64,000 nt of DNA. Origin: Peribacillus asahii. GTDB taxonomy: Bacteria > Bacillota > Bacilli > Bacillales > DSM-1321. A program made the translations under genes and the position numbers. Positions 24,163 through 33,426 of this stretch are shown one piece after another (position 1 is the stretch's first letter; each line of letters opens with the position of its first letter). The DNA lies in assembly GCF_004006295.1 (NCBI RefSeq), contig NZ_CP026095.1, positions 1,164,001 through 1,228,000 of the forward strand. Direction: 5' to 3'. The notes under the pieces are model-generated. The model saw only the letters and a list, made by a program, of their open reading frames with translations, had not been told where the DNA came from and searched no databases.

Positions 24163-25506
24163 ATGACGAAAAAACAAATGAAATTAGGGGCGTTTTTCAA
24201 TTTGCCTGGACATCATGTTGCGAGCTGGCGTCACCCTTCTTCAGGAGCGGATCGAACATTGGATTTAGATTATTTAATTGAATTAGCCCAAACGGCTGAG
24301 CGCGGTAAATTCGATATGGTGTTTTTTGCGGATGTATTTGGTCAATCTATTTTAGAAAATTCATCATCGGGATTGAAGCTCGATCCAGTCATTATTATTT
24401 CAGCGCTTGCAGCAGTTACGAAAAATATTGGATTAACCGCTACATTGACAACTACATACAACGAACCGTTCCATGTAGCGCGTAAATTTGGTGCTATTGA
24501 TCATCTATCAAAAGGCCGGGCGGCTTGGAATGTAGTCACTTCAGCAAACGACAGTGAATCACTCCTTTTTGGTAAAGAAAAACATTTACAGCACGCGCTC
24601 CGCTATGAACGTGCAGAGGAATTTGTGGATGTTGTCAAGAAGCTATGGTTTTCGATTGAAGACGAGACACTTGTTATCGACAAGGAACAAGGTCGGTTTT
24701 TAGATATAGACAAGGTGCACCCGGTTAATCATGAGGGGGAATGGTTTAAGGTACAAGGGACGCTGGATTCGCCATCGACACCGCAAGGCCATCCGGTCAT
24801 TGTGCAGGCTGGATCGTCCGAAGTTGGAAAAGAGCTTGCGGCAAAAACGGCGGAAGTTATTTTTACAGCATGGCAAACACTTGAAGAGGCTCAGACTTTC
24901 TATCGTGATGTAAAAGGGCGCCTAGCTAAATATGGCCGTAAGCCTGAGGATTTAAAAATTATGCCTGGTGTATTTATTACAGTGGCTAAAACGGAGGAAG
25001 AGGCACTTGCCAAACAGCGACAGCTGAATAGCCGTATTTTACCAGAAGTAGGTCTAGCCTATTTATCGAATTTCACCAATATTGATTTATCAGGATATGA
25101 TGTGGATGCTCCGCTGCCGGAGTTTAGCACAATTGAAGATGAAACGAATCCGCGCATTCGCTACAATATCATTCGTGACATTGCAAAACGGGAAAATTTA
25201 CAAACAATCCGTGAAATTTATGAGCGTATTGCGGGGGCACGCGGTCACCGGGAAATCGTTGGAACACCTGAACAGATTGCAGATCAATTAGAGGAGTGGT
25301 TCTTAAATGAAGGCGCAGATGGCTTTAACATTATGCCACCAACTTTCCCGGATGGCTTGAACGATATTGTTGAACTCGTAATCCCGGAACTACAGCGTCG
25401 AGGTTTATTCCGCACTGAATATGAGAGCGATACATTACGTGGAAATTTAGGACTTTCAGTACCTGTACATCCATCTAAAAAAACGGCACAAATAACAGGT
25501 AAGTAA
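24163..25506 (+). CDS. FMN-dependent monooxygenase, NtaA/SnaA/DszA family (copy 2)
   Basis: This 447-residue enzyme is nearly collinear with copy 1 at 21689. Most long blocks are identical or conservatively changed (for example GKFDMVFFADVFGQ, RAEEFVDVVKKLWFS, YRDVKGRLAKYGRKPEDLK). Differences cluster near residues 58-68 and in the 285-320 segment, which may line the substrate pocket. AGGAG precedes ATG 24163. It was probably a tandem duplication followed by specialisation on a different organosulfur compound. It needs reduced FMN from the adjacent reductase. Confidence 0.88.
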   Translation: MTKKQMKLGAFFNLPGHHVASWRHPSSGADRTLDLDYLIELAQTAERGKFDMVFFADVFGQSILENSSSGLKLDPVIIISALAAVTKNIGLTATLTTTYNEPFHVARKFGAIDHLSKGRAAWNVVTSANDSESLLFGKEKHLQHALRYERAEEFVDVVKKLWFSIEDETLVIDKEQGRFLDIDKVHPVNHEGEWFKVQGTLDSPSTPQGHPVIVQAGSSEVGKELAAKTAEVIFTAWQTLEEAQTFYRDVKGRLAKYGRKPEDLKIMPGVFITVAKTEEEALAKQRQLNSRILPEVGLAYLSNFTNIDLSGYDVDAPLPEFSTIEDETNPRIRYNIIRDIAKRENLQTIREIYERIAGARGHREIVGTPEQIADQLEEWFLNEGADGFNIMPPTFPDGLNDIVELVIPELQRRGLFRTEYESDTLRGNLGLSVPVHPSKKTAQITGK

Positions 25507-25520
25507 AGGAGAGAATGCAA

Positions 25521-26060
25521 ATGACTAAAGCAGTGATTATTAATGGAGGCAATACAAAGAAATCTCGTTTAACAGCTATTCAACAAAAGGTGGAAAGATT
25601 TTTTGAGCAAGAGGAAATCAACTTCCATTCGCTTTATGTACATGAGCTGCCAGCAACGGATTTAATTACAGCAAACTTTGCAAGCGAGGACATTCAGCGT
25701 GCTAATCAGCAAGTAGCAGAAGCAGACATTGTTGTCATTTTAACGCCTATTTATAAAGCTTCTTTTACAGGTATTTTAAAGACATATTTAGATTTATTGC
25801 CGCAAAAAGCATTAGAGGGAAAAATCGTTGTACCTTTGGCAGTAGGTGGCTCGTTTGGTCATCTTTTAGCCATTGAATATGCATTAAAGCCAGTATTATC
25901 GGTACTAGGTGCAACTGAAATTTTAAATCCGGTCTATGTTATTGATCAGCAAATTGAACGTTTAGCAACAGGCGGTTTCCGTATTGAGGCTGAAGCGGAG
26001 CAGCGATTAACCGCAGAATTACAAAAGCTGCTTAATGTAAAGATTAGTAGATTAGTTTAA
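25521..26060 (+). CDS. ssuE: NAD(P)H-dependent FMN reductase (SsuE-like)
   Basis: This 179-residue flavodoxin-fold reductase supplies FMNH2 to the two monooxygenases. It shows the VIINGGNTKKSR FMN-phosphate loop, VVILTPIYKASFTGILKTYLDLLP and the PLAVGGSFGH loop of the SsuE family. ATG 25521 is nine bases from AGGAG; ATG 25515 is in frame but too close. It is the last gene of the operon, 14 bases after copy 2, and is followed by two terminator hairpins. Confidence 0.88.
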   Translation: MTKAVIINGGNTKKSRLTAIQQKVERFFEQEEINFHSLYVHELPATDLITANFASEDIQRANQQVAEADIVVILTPIYKASFTGILKTYLDLLPQKALEGKIVVPLAVGGSFGHLLAIEYALKPVLSVLGATEILNPVYVIDQQIERLATGGFRIEAEAEQRLTAELQKLLNVKISRLV

Positions 26061-26082
26061 GTAAAGTACTTTATACGATAAG

Positions 26083-26222
26083 GTTAAAAGGTTTATTTTA
26101 GAAAATTGTACTTAGAATAATAAAACCTTTTTAAATAAAAGTTCTTTAAGATATTCAAGTTACAAGAAAGTTATAGAGTTTTAGTTAAGGACGTTGATGA
26201 ATTTAAACCGACGTCCTTTTTT
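26083..26222 (+). terminator. Two terminators after the sulfonate-type operon
   Basis: An imperfect AAAAGGTTT.../...AAAACCTTTTT hairpin spans about 26083-26134. A second, AAGGACGT/ACGTCCTT (26187-26194, 26211-26218), is followed by a T-run. Nothing else is seen between them. Confidence 0.65.
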
Positions 26223-26378
26223 GATACGTTTAGCATGGGTACAAGTAATAAATGCTTTTTGTTTCTAAAGAAGTTCGATAATTGTATAAAAAACTTGGGT
26301 TTACGATTTTTTATAGATATTTGTCTAATCAAATTTAATGACAGTTACATAGTGTGTGAGTAATAATTTGGGAAAGAT

Positions 26379-26795
26379 GTGAAACGTTTGGATAATAATA
26401 GAAAAAATAAAATAGAGCAAGAAGTTAAAGTACACTGTTCTAAATGTGGCGGGAGGAAATGTAATTGCGTTAAAGTTAAGAAGAAACAAAAAGTCATAGA
26501 AGATAATAAAAAATTAATAGTTGAACAAGAAGTTGAGGTAAATATATTTAAAGGAGAAACGGGTTCAACAGGAGCAACATGAGCAATGGGTGCAACAACA
26601 ACGTTTGGTTCGTTATATAGGTCTGATACTGTAAGAACCTTTGTACAAGGCGTTCCGATAGAGTTTGATTTTCCTAGACCCATTTCAAATACGAATCTAA
26701 ATTCAGGAACCAATAGGATTATGATTTTAGTCAATGGTGTACATGAAATAACTGCAACTCTTACTTTTTTAAATACTGGAAGTGCGACAAGGTGA
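26379..26795 (+). pseudogene. Collagen-like spore-surface protein, interrupted
   Basis: One reading frame holds an N-terminal Lys/Glu-rich part with HCSKCGGRKCNC, a very short collagen-like tract (GETGSTGAT) and a C-terminal beta-rich domain (FGSLYRSDTVRTF, EFDFPRPIS). It is broken by TGA at 26583-26585, exactly where a Gly codon GGA would continue the G-x-T repeat. The frame then ends at 26795 after only about 70 residues of the globular domain, so the C-terminus also looks cut. Such proteins decorate spores. The gene looks inactive unless the TGA is read through. Confidence 0.7.
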
Positions 26796-26810
26796 AAAAG
26801 TAACCAGTAT

Positions 26811-26844
26811 AAAAATGACGTGTACCATTTTACACGTCATTTTT
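26811..26844. terminator. Perfect 14-bp terminator hairpin
   Basis: Arms 26811-26824 and 26831-26844 carry TGACGTGTA and its complement with A and T flanks, so it works in both directions. A near copy occurs at 38192-38224. Confidence 0.75.
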
Positions 26845-26972
26845 TACTTTCATTTAATAAATAAAGTAAGATACGAGTGCTAATCTCCCAGACAGTAATG
26901 TGATATGGGAGGTCAGTCCCTTTTTGGATTTCGCATAGATGATTCAAAACTTTCATTTATTAAAAAACTTTT

Positions 26973-27866
26973 TTAAGAAATCGTTTCTTCTTTTACATTC
27001 AGTACTTGCAGTGCTTGTTTTAAGGCACTTGTTTCTTCATCGTTTAGAGGAATGATTGGTAAGCGAACGCCGCCAACATTGGTCCCTTTTAGATTTAATG
27101 CTGCTTTTACCGGTGATGGATTTGGTGCAGCAAATAGTGCTTTTATAATTGGGAGAAGTTTGCGGTGAGCTAGAGCAGCTTCTTGAAGCTTCCCATTTTT
27201 GAAATTTTCAATCATTGCTTGCATTTCATTGCCTATAATGTGAGAAGCAACTGAGATTACTCCCGTGCCGCCAATCGATAATACCGGCAAAGTTAAACCA
27301 TCATCACCGCTGTACAATGAAAAATCTTCCGGTGTTTGGCTAATAATTGCAGTCATCGCATCTAAGTTGCCGCTTGCATCTTTAATGGAAACAATATTTG
27401 GAATCTGTGCAAGGCGAACGACAGTTTCAACAGAAATATTGACAACGCTGCGTCCTGGTATATTATACAGCATAACCGGTAATGACGTTGACTCAGCAAT
27501 TGCTTTAAAGTGTTGATATAATCCCTCTTGAGAAGGTTTATTGTAGTATGGAGCAACAAGCATAATTCCATCGACCCCTGCTTGTTCTGCAAGCTTCGTT
27601 AAATCGATAGAGGCTTTAGTGTTATAAGAGCCAGTACCAGCAATAACAGGAATTCTTCCATTCACAACTTCAACGACAAATTTGAATAATTCGACTTTTT
27701 CTTCCGTCGTTAATGTAGGGGATTCTCCAGTTGTACCCGCAACTACTAAACCGTCTGTACCATTGTCAATTAAATAATTGATTAAGTTTTTTGCAGCATT
27801 AAAATCAATCTCACCATTGTGATCAAATGGGGTTACCATTGCAGTTAAAATTTGTCCGAAATTCAT
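26973..27866 (-). CDS. dapA: 4-hydroxy-tetrahydrodipicolinate synthase
   Basis: This 297-residue TIM-barrel aldolase condenses pyruvate with aspartate semialdehyde, the first committed step toward diaminopimelate, lysine and spore dipicolinate. It shows AGTTGESPTLT, the catalytic Tyr in LYNIPGRS and the Schiff-base Lys in IVSIKDASGN. Length fits the family. The gene stands alone behind a full lysine riboswitch and terminator, so it is repressed by lysine. A mother-cell dapA is normally in the asd-dapG operon; this isolated riboswitch-controlled copy may be a second one serving lysine supply. Confidence 0.93.
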   Translation of the reverse strand: MNFGQILTAMVTPFDHNGEIDFNAAKNLINYLIDNGTDGLVVAGTTGESPTLTTEEKVELFKFVVEVVNGRIPVIAGTGSYNTKASIDLTKLAEQAGVDGIMLVAPYYNKPSQEGLYQHFKAIAESTSLPVMLYNIPGRSVVNISVETVVRLAQIPNIVSIKDASGNLDAMTAIISQTPEDFSLYSGDDGLTLPVLSIGGTGVISVASHIIGNEMQAMIENFKNGKLQEAALAHRKLLPIIKALFAAPNPSPVKAALNLKGTNVGGVRLPIIPLNDEETSALKQALQVLNVKEETIS

Positions 27867-27934
27867 TACTTCTCCACGTCCTTTAATGATTTTTATATAG
27901 AGGGAGAAGGGCGATTAACGATAAACGCGAAAAA

Positions 27935-27958
27935 GCAACAACGGGGCTTCGCTGCTGC
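27935..27958 (-). terminator. Terminator of the lysine riboswitch
   Basis: On the minus strand GCAGCAGC pairs with GTTGTTGC (G-T pairs allowed) and TTTTT follows. It lies between the riboswitch aptamer and dapA. Confidence 0.75.
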
Positions 27959-27994
27959 AGTAGAAACAATATGTAACAAAAATTATTTCTGTGC

Positions 27995-28171
27995 GTAAGA
28001 TAGCCCTCCATATAGTTTCCTATATGACAGTTCTGTATTTATTCAATAACAGAACCAGCTTCAAGAAATATGAGATTCTTTCCACTTCGGCAAATTCCCC
28101 TTTTCGCAATCGTCATTGGATCTCATCATCCTCCCAGTGCGTACTTATGGTCTTTGCTCCTCTATCCTTAC
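27995..28171 (-). ncRNA. Lysine riboswitch (L-box) of dapA
   Basis: The minus strand holds the conserved lysine-aptamer parts in order. The P1 strand GTAAGGATAG is followed by AGAGGAGC, then AAGGGGAATTTGCCGAAG, then GCTGGTTCTGTT with its partner AGAACTGTC. GGAGGGCTATCTTAC closes P1. Spacing fits a five-way junction of about 175 nt. Lysine binding would favour the terminator at 27935-27958 and reduce dapA expression. Confidence 0.9.
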
Positions 28172-28213
28172 TTCAAAAGAATATTGAAATAAGTGAATAT
28201 TTAATTATGTTAG

Positions 28214-28242
28214 ATGATACCAGTTTTTTTACTTGATTGCAA
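28214..28242 (-). promoter_or_regulatory. Promoter of the lysine-riboswitch leader
   Basis: On the minus strand TTGCAA (28242-28237) and TATCAT (28219-28214) are 17 apart. The start near 28207 would begin the L-box transcript. Confidence 0.55.
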
Positions 28243-28417
28243 TGAAAAGTTAGTGTTTGTCCCTTTTACTTTTTGAAGAATCTATGTCAACTAGTTTGAG
28301 AATATGACTATTGGTGTAATTATGATTACAGAATTTTGTGGAAAAACAACCAAATAATGGTACTATTATATGGTAACAATGAACTAGTGTTCAAATATAA
28401 AAGATAGGAGTGATTAC

Positions 28418-29788
28418 ATGATGTATAGTACCCTTGAGAAGCATGTAGGCAGCCGATTAATACGTCCAAATGATGCGCGTTATGATGAAGTAAGAAGGGT
28501 TTGGAATGCTGTAATTGATAGAAAACCAGCCGCAATAGTAGTTTGTGAGTCAGAAAATGATGTGATTGCAGCTGTACAGTTTGCGAAGGAAAATGAATTA
28601 TCTATTTCGATTCGCGGTGGAGGACACCATGTAGCCGGCCTTGCTGTTTGTGATGATGGGGTAATGATCGACTTATCACACATGAGAAAAGTAACAGTAG
28701 ATGAAAAGAGACAAGTGGCTGTTGTAGAAGGTGGAGCTACTCTTGGAGATATAGATCTTGAAACTCAAAAGTATGGACTGGCAGTTCCTACTGGGACGGT
28801 TTCCGAAACAGGTGTTGCCGGGTTAGCTCTAAATGGCGGTATTGGTTATTTAAGAGGGAAGTATGGGTTAACTTGTGACAATCTTGTTGGTGCAAGAGTC
28901 GTAACAGCGGACGGTGTTGTGCTTGAGGTTAATGAAAAGAATCATCAAGATTTATTTTGGGCAATTCGCGGAGGCGGCGGAAATTTTGGGGTCGTCACTA
29001 GATTTGAGTTTGCCTTGCATGCCGTAGGTCCAGAAGTGTTGGCTTTGGATGTGATGTACGATTTTAAGGATGCAAAAGACATCTTAAACAAAGCTCAACA
29101 ATTTTTGGCTCAAGCTCCTGATGAAGCAGTTTCTCTTAATATAACAGCTGCTGTTCTGCCGCCTGCCCCGTTTTTACCTGAATTTTTACATCATAAAAAG
29201 GTAATCATGCTTTTAGGAATCTATGCAGGTGATGCGAAAGAAGGCCAAACAGTTATTCAACCGCTTCGCGAGTTAGCAGAACCAATTGTTGATCAAACAG
29301 GAGTAGTGCCATTTGTAGCGTTCCAAAAGAAGCTAGACCCAATGGTGCCAAAAACCGTACCTGTTTATGGAAGCTCTCTTTTCTTTGATGAATTGGATGA
29401 TACAGTCATTGAGCAGCTCCTCTATAAAATAGACAATGCGCCGGCTCCAAGCATCCTTGTTCAGCTATGGGCACTTGGCGGAAAAATGAATCGAGTACCT
29501 GTTCATGCAACTCCATTTGCCATCCGAAATGCAAAGTTTGTCCTGTTGGTTGATGTAATGGCTATGGCTGGAGACGATGCTGTATGTAAACAATGGATAG
29601 ATTCCGTATATGGAGGACTGCTCCCATTTTCCTACAAAAATGCCTCATATCTTAATGGAGTCGGTGTAAGCGACGATGTAACGACTAATGCATTTCAAGA
29701 AAACTACGAGCGCTTAGTAGAGGTAAAGAAAACGTACGATCCAAGTAATAGATTCCGTCATAACCATAACATTAATCCACAAGGATAA
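28418..29788 (+). CDS. FAD-dependent oxidoreductase, berberine-bridge (BBE) type
   Basis: This 456-residue oxidase has a PCMH-type FAD-binding domain (residues about 35-200). SIRGGGHHVAGL contains the histidine used for covalent FAD attachment in this family. TGTVSETGVAGLALNGGIGYL and AIRGGGGNFGVVT follow, and the C-terminal BBE segment NRFRHNHNINP closes the protein. It resembles B. subtilis CotQ/YvdP, a spore-coat oxidase, and many sugar or alcohol oxidases. ATG 28418 (or 28421) follows AGGAG. The substrate is unknown. It diverges from the dapA leader. Confidence 0.85.
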   Translation: MMYSTLEKHVGSRLIRPNDARYDEVRRVWNAVIDRKPAAIVVCESENDVIAAVQFAKENELSISIRGGGHHVAGLAVCDDGVMIDLSHMRKVTVDEKRQVAVVEGGATLGDIDLETQKYGLAVPTGTVSETGVAGLALNGGIGYLRGKYGLTCDNLVGARVVTADGVVLEVNEKNHQDLFWAIRGGGGNFGVVTRFEFALHAVGPEVLALDVMYDFKDAKDILNKAQQFLAQAPDEAVSLNITAAVLPPAPFLPEFLHHKKVIMLLGIYAGDAKEGQTVIQPLRELAEPIVDQTGVVPFVAFQKKLDPMVPKTVPVYGSSLFFDELDDTVIEQLLYKIDNAPAPSILVQLWALGGKMNRVPVHATPFAIRNAKFVLLVDVMAMAGDDAVCKQWIDSVYGGLLPFSYKNASYLNGVGVSDDVTTNAFQENYERLVEVKKTYDPSNRFRHNHNINPQG

Positions 29789-29809
29789 TCTATTGGCTGT
29801 TAAGTATGT

Positions 29810-29914
29810 TCAAGCTTGGGGAACCACAGATTCAGAAACAGTTGTTATTAGTATCCTGACCGAGCAGAAGAAATCATTGAAACTGGTTTAGAAAAGGTTG
29901 CAGGAAACTTCTAA
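29810..29914 (+). pseudogene. C-terminal remnant of an azoreductase/flavodoxin-like protein
   Basis: Two frames overlap here. One reads YVQAWGTTDSETVVIS, the other RAEEIIETGLEKVAGNF and then TAA at 29912-29914. The second piece parallels the C-terminus of the azoreductase at 16099 (AETIIAEGLEKV). A frameshift separates them and the rest of the gene is missing. The match is short, so the family is a suggestion. Confidence 0.45.
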
Positions 29915-29930
29915 ATGAATATTGTGTAGC

Positions 29931-29958
29931 AAACCAGCATAGTCATTTGTGCTGGTTT
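29931..29958 (+). terminator. Terminator behind the azoreductase remnant
   Basis: AAACCAGCA pairs with TGCTGGTTT (29931-29939, 29950-29958), followed by TATTTTG. Confidence 0.7.
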
Positions 29959-29980
29959 TATTTTGTGGTTAAAGGTTTCT

Positions 29981-30210
29981 TCAATGTGAAAACATTAAAC
30001 GGACCAAAAAATCGATATCATAGAGTGCATCTAAAGATAAAGAACCAGTTAAAGTGATGCCCGATGCGATAGCGATTAATACCAGATTATATTCTATTCC
30101 ACCCTTATCTGAAAACAAACCATTTTTTCTGTGTACAGTTATAATGGCGACAATCATTGGGATAATAATTAATACAGCAGCCAACGGCATAAATAATCCT
30201 TTGAACATAC
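29981..30210 (-). pseudogene. C-terminal half of a DoxX-family membrane protein
   Basis: The frame encodes GLFMPLAAVLIIIPMIVAIITVH, then KGGIEYNLVLIAIASGI. These are the last two to three membrane segments of a DoxX protein, as in the intact one at 15542. The N-terminal half with the IRLVVG...GHGAQK block is absent. The apparent N-terminus of the longer frame (to 30265) runs into the ribosome binding site of the opposite gene at 30268, so it is not genuine. This is a truncated relic. Confidence 0.6.
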
Positions 30211-30267
30211 TTAATGTTGTTAATGCCAACATGCTTATCTTATTTTTAATAAAAGGAGGAGTCAATC

Positions 30268-30534
30268 ATGGTTAATGATAAGGAACTTGATATACAAACG
30301 AAAATGGAGACTCTTTTTACAACTACTTGTGGCACATGGGAAAATTGTACAGATTCAAACATTCAGTCGTTCTTAGAACAATGCCAGGAAAATAATATTG
30401 ACCCGCAATATTGTATGAGTTGGGTAGAACAGCATAAATCAGAAATACCTGACTGGCAAGATGTTTCCAAAGTATCGCTTGACTGGGTGAATCAACATAC
30501 TTCAACTGGCTCGCCCGTTTCATTTAATGAATAG
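30268..30534 (+). CDS. Protein of unknown function (88 aa)
   Basis: ATG 30268 follows a strong AAAGGAGG. The product is a soluble acidic protein of 88 residues with three cysteines (TTCGTWENC and QYCMSW) and several tryptophans. TTTCGTWENC and WVEQHKSEIPDW suggest a small compact helical domain. I do not recognise the family. It is flanked by relics on both sides and closed by the hairpin at 30549-30575, so it seems a genuine single gene. Confidence 0.6.
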   Translation: MVNDKELDIQTKMETLFTTTCGTWENCTDSNIQSFLEQCQENNIDPQYCMSWVEQHKSEIPDWQDVSKVSLDWVNQHTSTGSPVSFNE

Positions 30535-30548
30535 AATCCTCATTAATC

Positions 30549-30575
30549 AGTGGAGAGACTACTTGGCTCTCCACT
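30549..30575 (+). terminator. Terminator of the 88-aa gene
   Basis: AGTGGAGAG pairs with CTCTCCACT (30549-30557, 30567-30575), followed by TTAAT. Confidence 0.65.
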
Positions 30576-31213
30576 TTAATCATGAAGTCTGTGAAAGGGA
30601 CGACAGTAAATATTGAATGTCATGCTGCCGAATTTGGAGTTGGTGTTTTGCTTCTTTTTATTTAATAGAAAAATAGTTTAGAAAATTGGCTAGGCGGGGA
30701 TTCTTGGATGTTCAGGATTTCAGCTTTTTTTCGTTTTTAGTGCTTTTAGGTATTTTCGATTAATTTCACGATTAGCGTGTCCTATATTAACGGCTGCTTT
30801 TACAAAATCTATATTAAAATTAGTGAAAAAGTATAGACGAAGTGTATACAACTGCAGTTAGTTGCTTCATTGACAAATGACTAAGTGTTAGTAAAAGTGT
30901 TAATTTCCATTATGAAAAGAAAAGTGTATGGGAACAGTTTTTCAAACGAAAACATTCCACTTTTTGTAAAAATGATATATAGTCTTATAATAGTTTAAAT
31001 GGATAAATGTAAAGTAAGGGAATAGTAAGATTGCTCAAGAAGTCGTAAAGTGTCTAAAACTGGGGCTTGAGATGGAGGTGACTGATTATTAATACAGCAC
31101 GTGGGCGAAAGAGCCGGAGTTTATTGGTAATCTAGAAGTAAAGTGCTATAACAAGCTAGTCTACTAAAGGGATGGATGATCGAGATGAAGAAGGATGTTT
31201 GAAAAATTAAATA
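30576..31213. other. Gene-poor region between relics
   Basis: About 640 AT-rich bases hold no intact gene. On the minus strand, 30720-30870 stays open and reads DFVKAAVNIGHANREINRKY and then KALKTKKS to a stop. It lacks a start and may be another gene tail. TTATAATAG near 30984 is -10-like. Confidence 0.4.
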
Positions 31214-31236
31214 GTATTCTAGGGAGATTTTTACCC

Positions 31237-31550
31237 ATTATGATACCTTTAGTAGTTTAGAAGAAGCTATTGAAGTAAATAATGATGTGGAATTTGGTCT
31301 ATCCAGTGCGATTTTCACTGCTGACGTTAACCGAGCCTTCCAAGCTATGAGAGATTTGGATACAGGAATTGTCTATGTGAATGCAGGAACATCAGGGGCT
31401 GAGATTCATCTTCCATTTGGCGGAACGAAAGGGACTGGTAATGGTCATCGAGATTCTGGTGAAGCATCCTTAGATGTATACACTGAATGGAAATCTATTT
31501 ATGTCGATTACAGCGGTAAACTACAAAGAGCTCAAATTGATAATTATTAA
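31237..31550 (+). pseudogene. C-terminal fragment of an aldehyde dehydrogenase
   Basis: About 104 residues match the end of NAD-dependent aldehyde dehydrogenases: [16 protein letters not shown], then [28 protein letters not shown] and [15 protein letters not shown]. The catalytic cysteine and the cofactor domain, normally about 380 residues upstream, are missing. The last block ([19 protein letters not shown]) recalls aminoadipate-semialdehyde/piperideine-6-carboxylate-type enzymes. The frame opens at GTG 31287 with no ribosome binding site, so no functional product is expected. Confidence 0.8.
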
Positions 31551-31580
31551 ACATCAGTATTAAAAGAATAGTTTATTTTA

Positions 31581-31623
31581 ATATACCTGTATTGAGGGGC
31601 ACATCATCTCAATACAGGTATAT
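31581..31623. terminator. Perfect 16-bp hairpin between convergent units
   Basis: Arms 31581-31596 and 31608-31623 are perfectly complementary. It lies between the dehydrogenase relic (+) and the monooxygenase gene (-), and can act in either direction. Confidence 0.7.
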
Positions 31624-31702
31624 TTGTTGTATTGTTAAGTTCAAGTAATCTATTCTCACACGCATAGGATCCAAAAATCACAGCGTGTTCAAATGCATAT
31701 CT

Positions 31703-32704
31703 TTATTTGCCATCCACGATTTCTTTTAGAATCTCATAAGACCGTTTTTGTTTGTTACCATCATAAATATATGATACAGCCATAATTTCATCGACGTTAT
31801 ACTTCTCTTGAAAACTCGTCAACTGTTTTCGAATCGAATCTTTATTTCCTAACAGAGTCACACTGGACATTGATGCAGCCATTGCTTTTTCAGGCTGACT
31901 CCAAATGTGATCCATATTTTCAACAGGAGGTTGTAACGGTGTTTGAGATCCGCGAACAACATTTAGGAAAAACTGCTGCATGGTGGTTGATTCGAATGTA
32001 GCTTCTTCGTCGCTTTCAGCGGCAATCACATTCAAGCAGACCATCATATATGGAGAGTCTAAGTATGGAGATGGCTGGAATCGGTCGCGATAAATAGAAA
32101 TAGCTTCCTCCATATATCTTGGTGCGAAGTGAGAAGCGAATACATAGGGCAAGCCTAATTTAGCTGCTAGAACGGCAGAATCCGTCGAAGAACCGAGGAT
32201 ATAGATTGGGATATTTGTTCCAACACCTGGATAAGCTTTTACATAACTTTGAAGCTCTTCAGGTCCGAAATACGTAAGTAATGCCTGAACATCGTTCGGA
32301 AATGTATAGACAGAATCCTTTTGAGCTCGTCTTAGTGCATTTGCGGTCATCATATCCGTGCCCGGAGCTCGGCCAAGACCTAAGTCCAATCGATTAGGAT
32401 AGATGGTTGCCATCGTTCCGAATTGTTCCGCAACAACTAAAGGGGAGTGGTTAGGCAGCATAATTCCTCCAGACCCAACACGTATATGTTCTGTATGCTC
32501 TAAAGTGTGTTTAATTAAAATAGAAGTCGCTGAACTCACTAATGTTGGTGTGTTATGATGCTCAGCAATCCAATATCTTGTATAGCCCATCTTCTCAGTC
32601 GCTTGCGCTAAATCGACCATTGCCTCGATAGCTTCTTTCGCACTTTGTCCTTCACGAATAGGAGCTAAGTTTAAGACTGATACAGGTATTTGTATATTTG
32701 ACAT
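31703..32704 (-). CDS. LLM-class flavin oxidoreductase (MsnO8/YceB-like)
   Basis: This 333-residue luciferase-like protein starts [19 protein letters not shown]. It continues with [33 protein letters not shown] and VAEQFGTMA, a pattern shared with B. subtilis YceB/YddN. ATG 32704 is nine bases from AAAGGA. An in-frame ATG at 32725 lies before that site and is not used. The electron donor is reduced flavin; the substrate is unknown. It is a single gene. Confidence 0.85.
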   Translation of the reverse strand: MSNIQIPVSVLNLAPIREGQSAKEAIEAMVDLAQATEKMGYTRYWIAEHHNTPTLVSSATSILIKHTLEHTEHIRVGSGGIMLPNHSPLVVAEQFGTMATIYPNRLDLGLGRAPGTDMMTANALRRAQKDSVYTFPNDVQALLTYFGPEELQSYVKAYPGVGTNIPIYILGSSTDSAVLAAKLGLPYVFASHFAPRYMEEAISIYRDRFQPSPYLDSPYMMVCLNVIAAESDEEATFESTTMQQFFLNVVRGSQTPLQPPVENMDHIWSQPEKAMAASMSSVTLLGNKDSIRKQLTSFQEKYNVDEIMAVSYIYDGNKQKRSYEILKEIVDGK

Positions 32705-33420
32705 GTAAATGTATCCTTTCTTCATGCAAGTGTCACTATTATAGTAACAATTAGAACAGTGGAAACAAACTTAAATGCTTGGGTAGAAAAATAAATAAAG
32801 GAATAAGTGCCCTAAGGTTTATCGCTTTCTTTTTAACGCAAACAATGTATTACCTCTTGCAGCTCCGTTCCATATATCCGGTACAACCGATTCTATTTTG
32901 AAAATAATAGAATCTTAATTCATCAATAAGTTTTACGTAAATAAGCTTTAAATCCTTTTGTTTTAAGGAGTTGGAGGCGCATTAAATGAACCGCATTTTC
33001 GTAACAGGATGGGATTGTTAAATACAGGATTCTGCTATAGGATGGATACATTTTACATAGTAAAAATTATTCTATCTTACATTTTTGAATAACTTTTAGA
33101 TTTCTATCCATTCTATGTAATGATTTGAAGAAGTTATGTTTTATTAGTATATTTTTTCATAAAACCTTTTTGCGAATAGACGGTGAAATGTTTCATTTCG
33201 AAATCTTTATAAAAGATTGATACTATTGAGATAGAGTTAATAGTATATTCTAAAAATATCCATAGCAAACGATAAAATTATTTTGTGTATTTATTCTTAT
33301 AACCTAATGATTATATATTTTAAAGGGATTCGATTATAGCGTACAAGTTGCTGGTATATACAATTAATAGGAAAAAATAATTATATATTGAATAATAAAA
33401 AAGTATTTAAAAATTCGGAA
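32705..33420. other. Intergenic region with a possible gene remnant
   Basis: About 700 bases separate the flavin oxidoreductase from the iron operon promoter. Near 32986 a good AAGGAG precedes ATG, but the frame (MNRIFVTGWDC) stops after 11 codons. It could be the start of a lost Rossmann-fold gene. A GATTCTATT/AATAGAATC hairpin lies near 32889-32914. Confidence 0.4.
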
Positions 33421-33426
33421 AATTAG

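Noticed and set aside
32986..33021. Short frame MNRIFVTGWDC with a good ribosome binding site
   Set aside because: Eleven codons are too few to support a gene. It is mentioned only as a possible relic.
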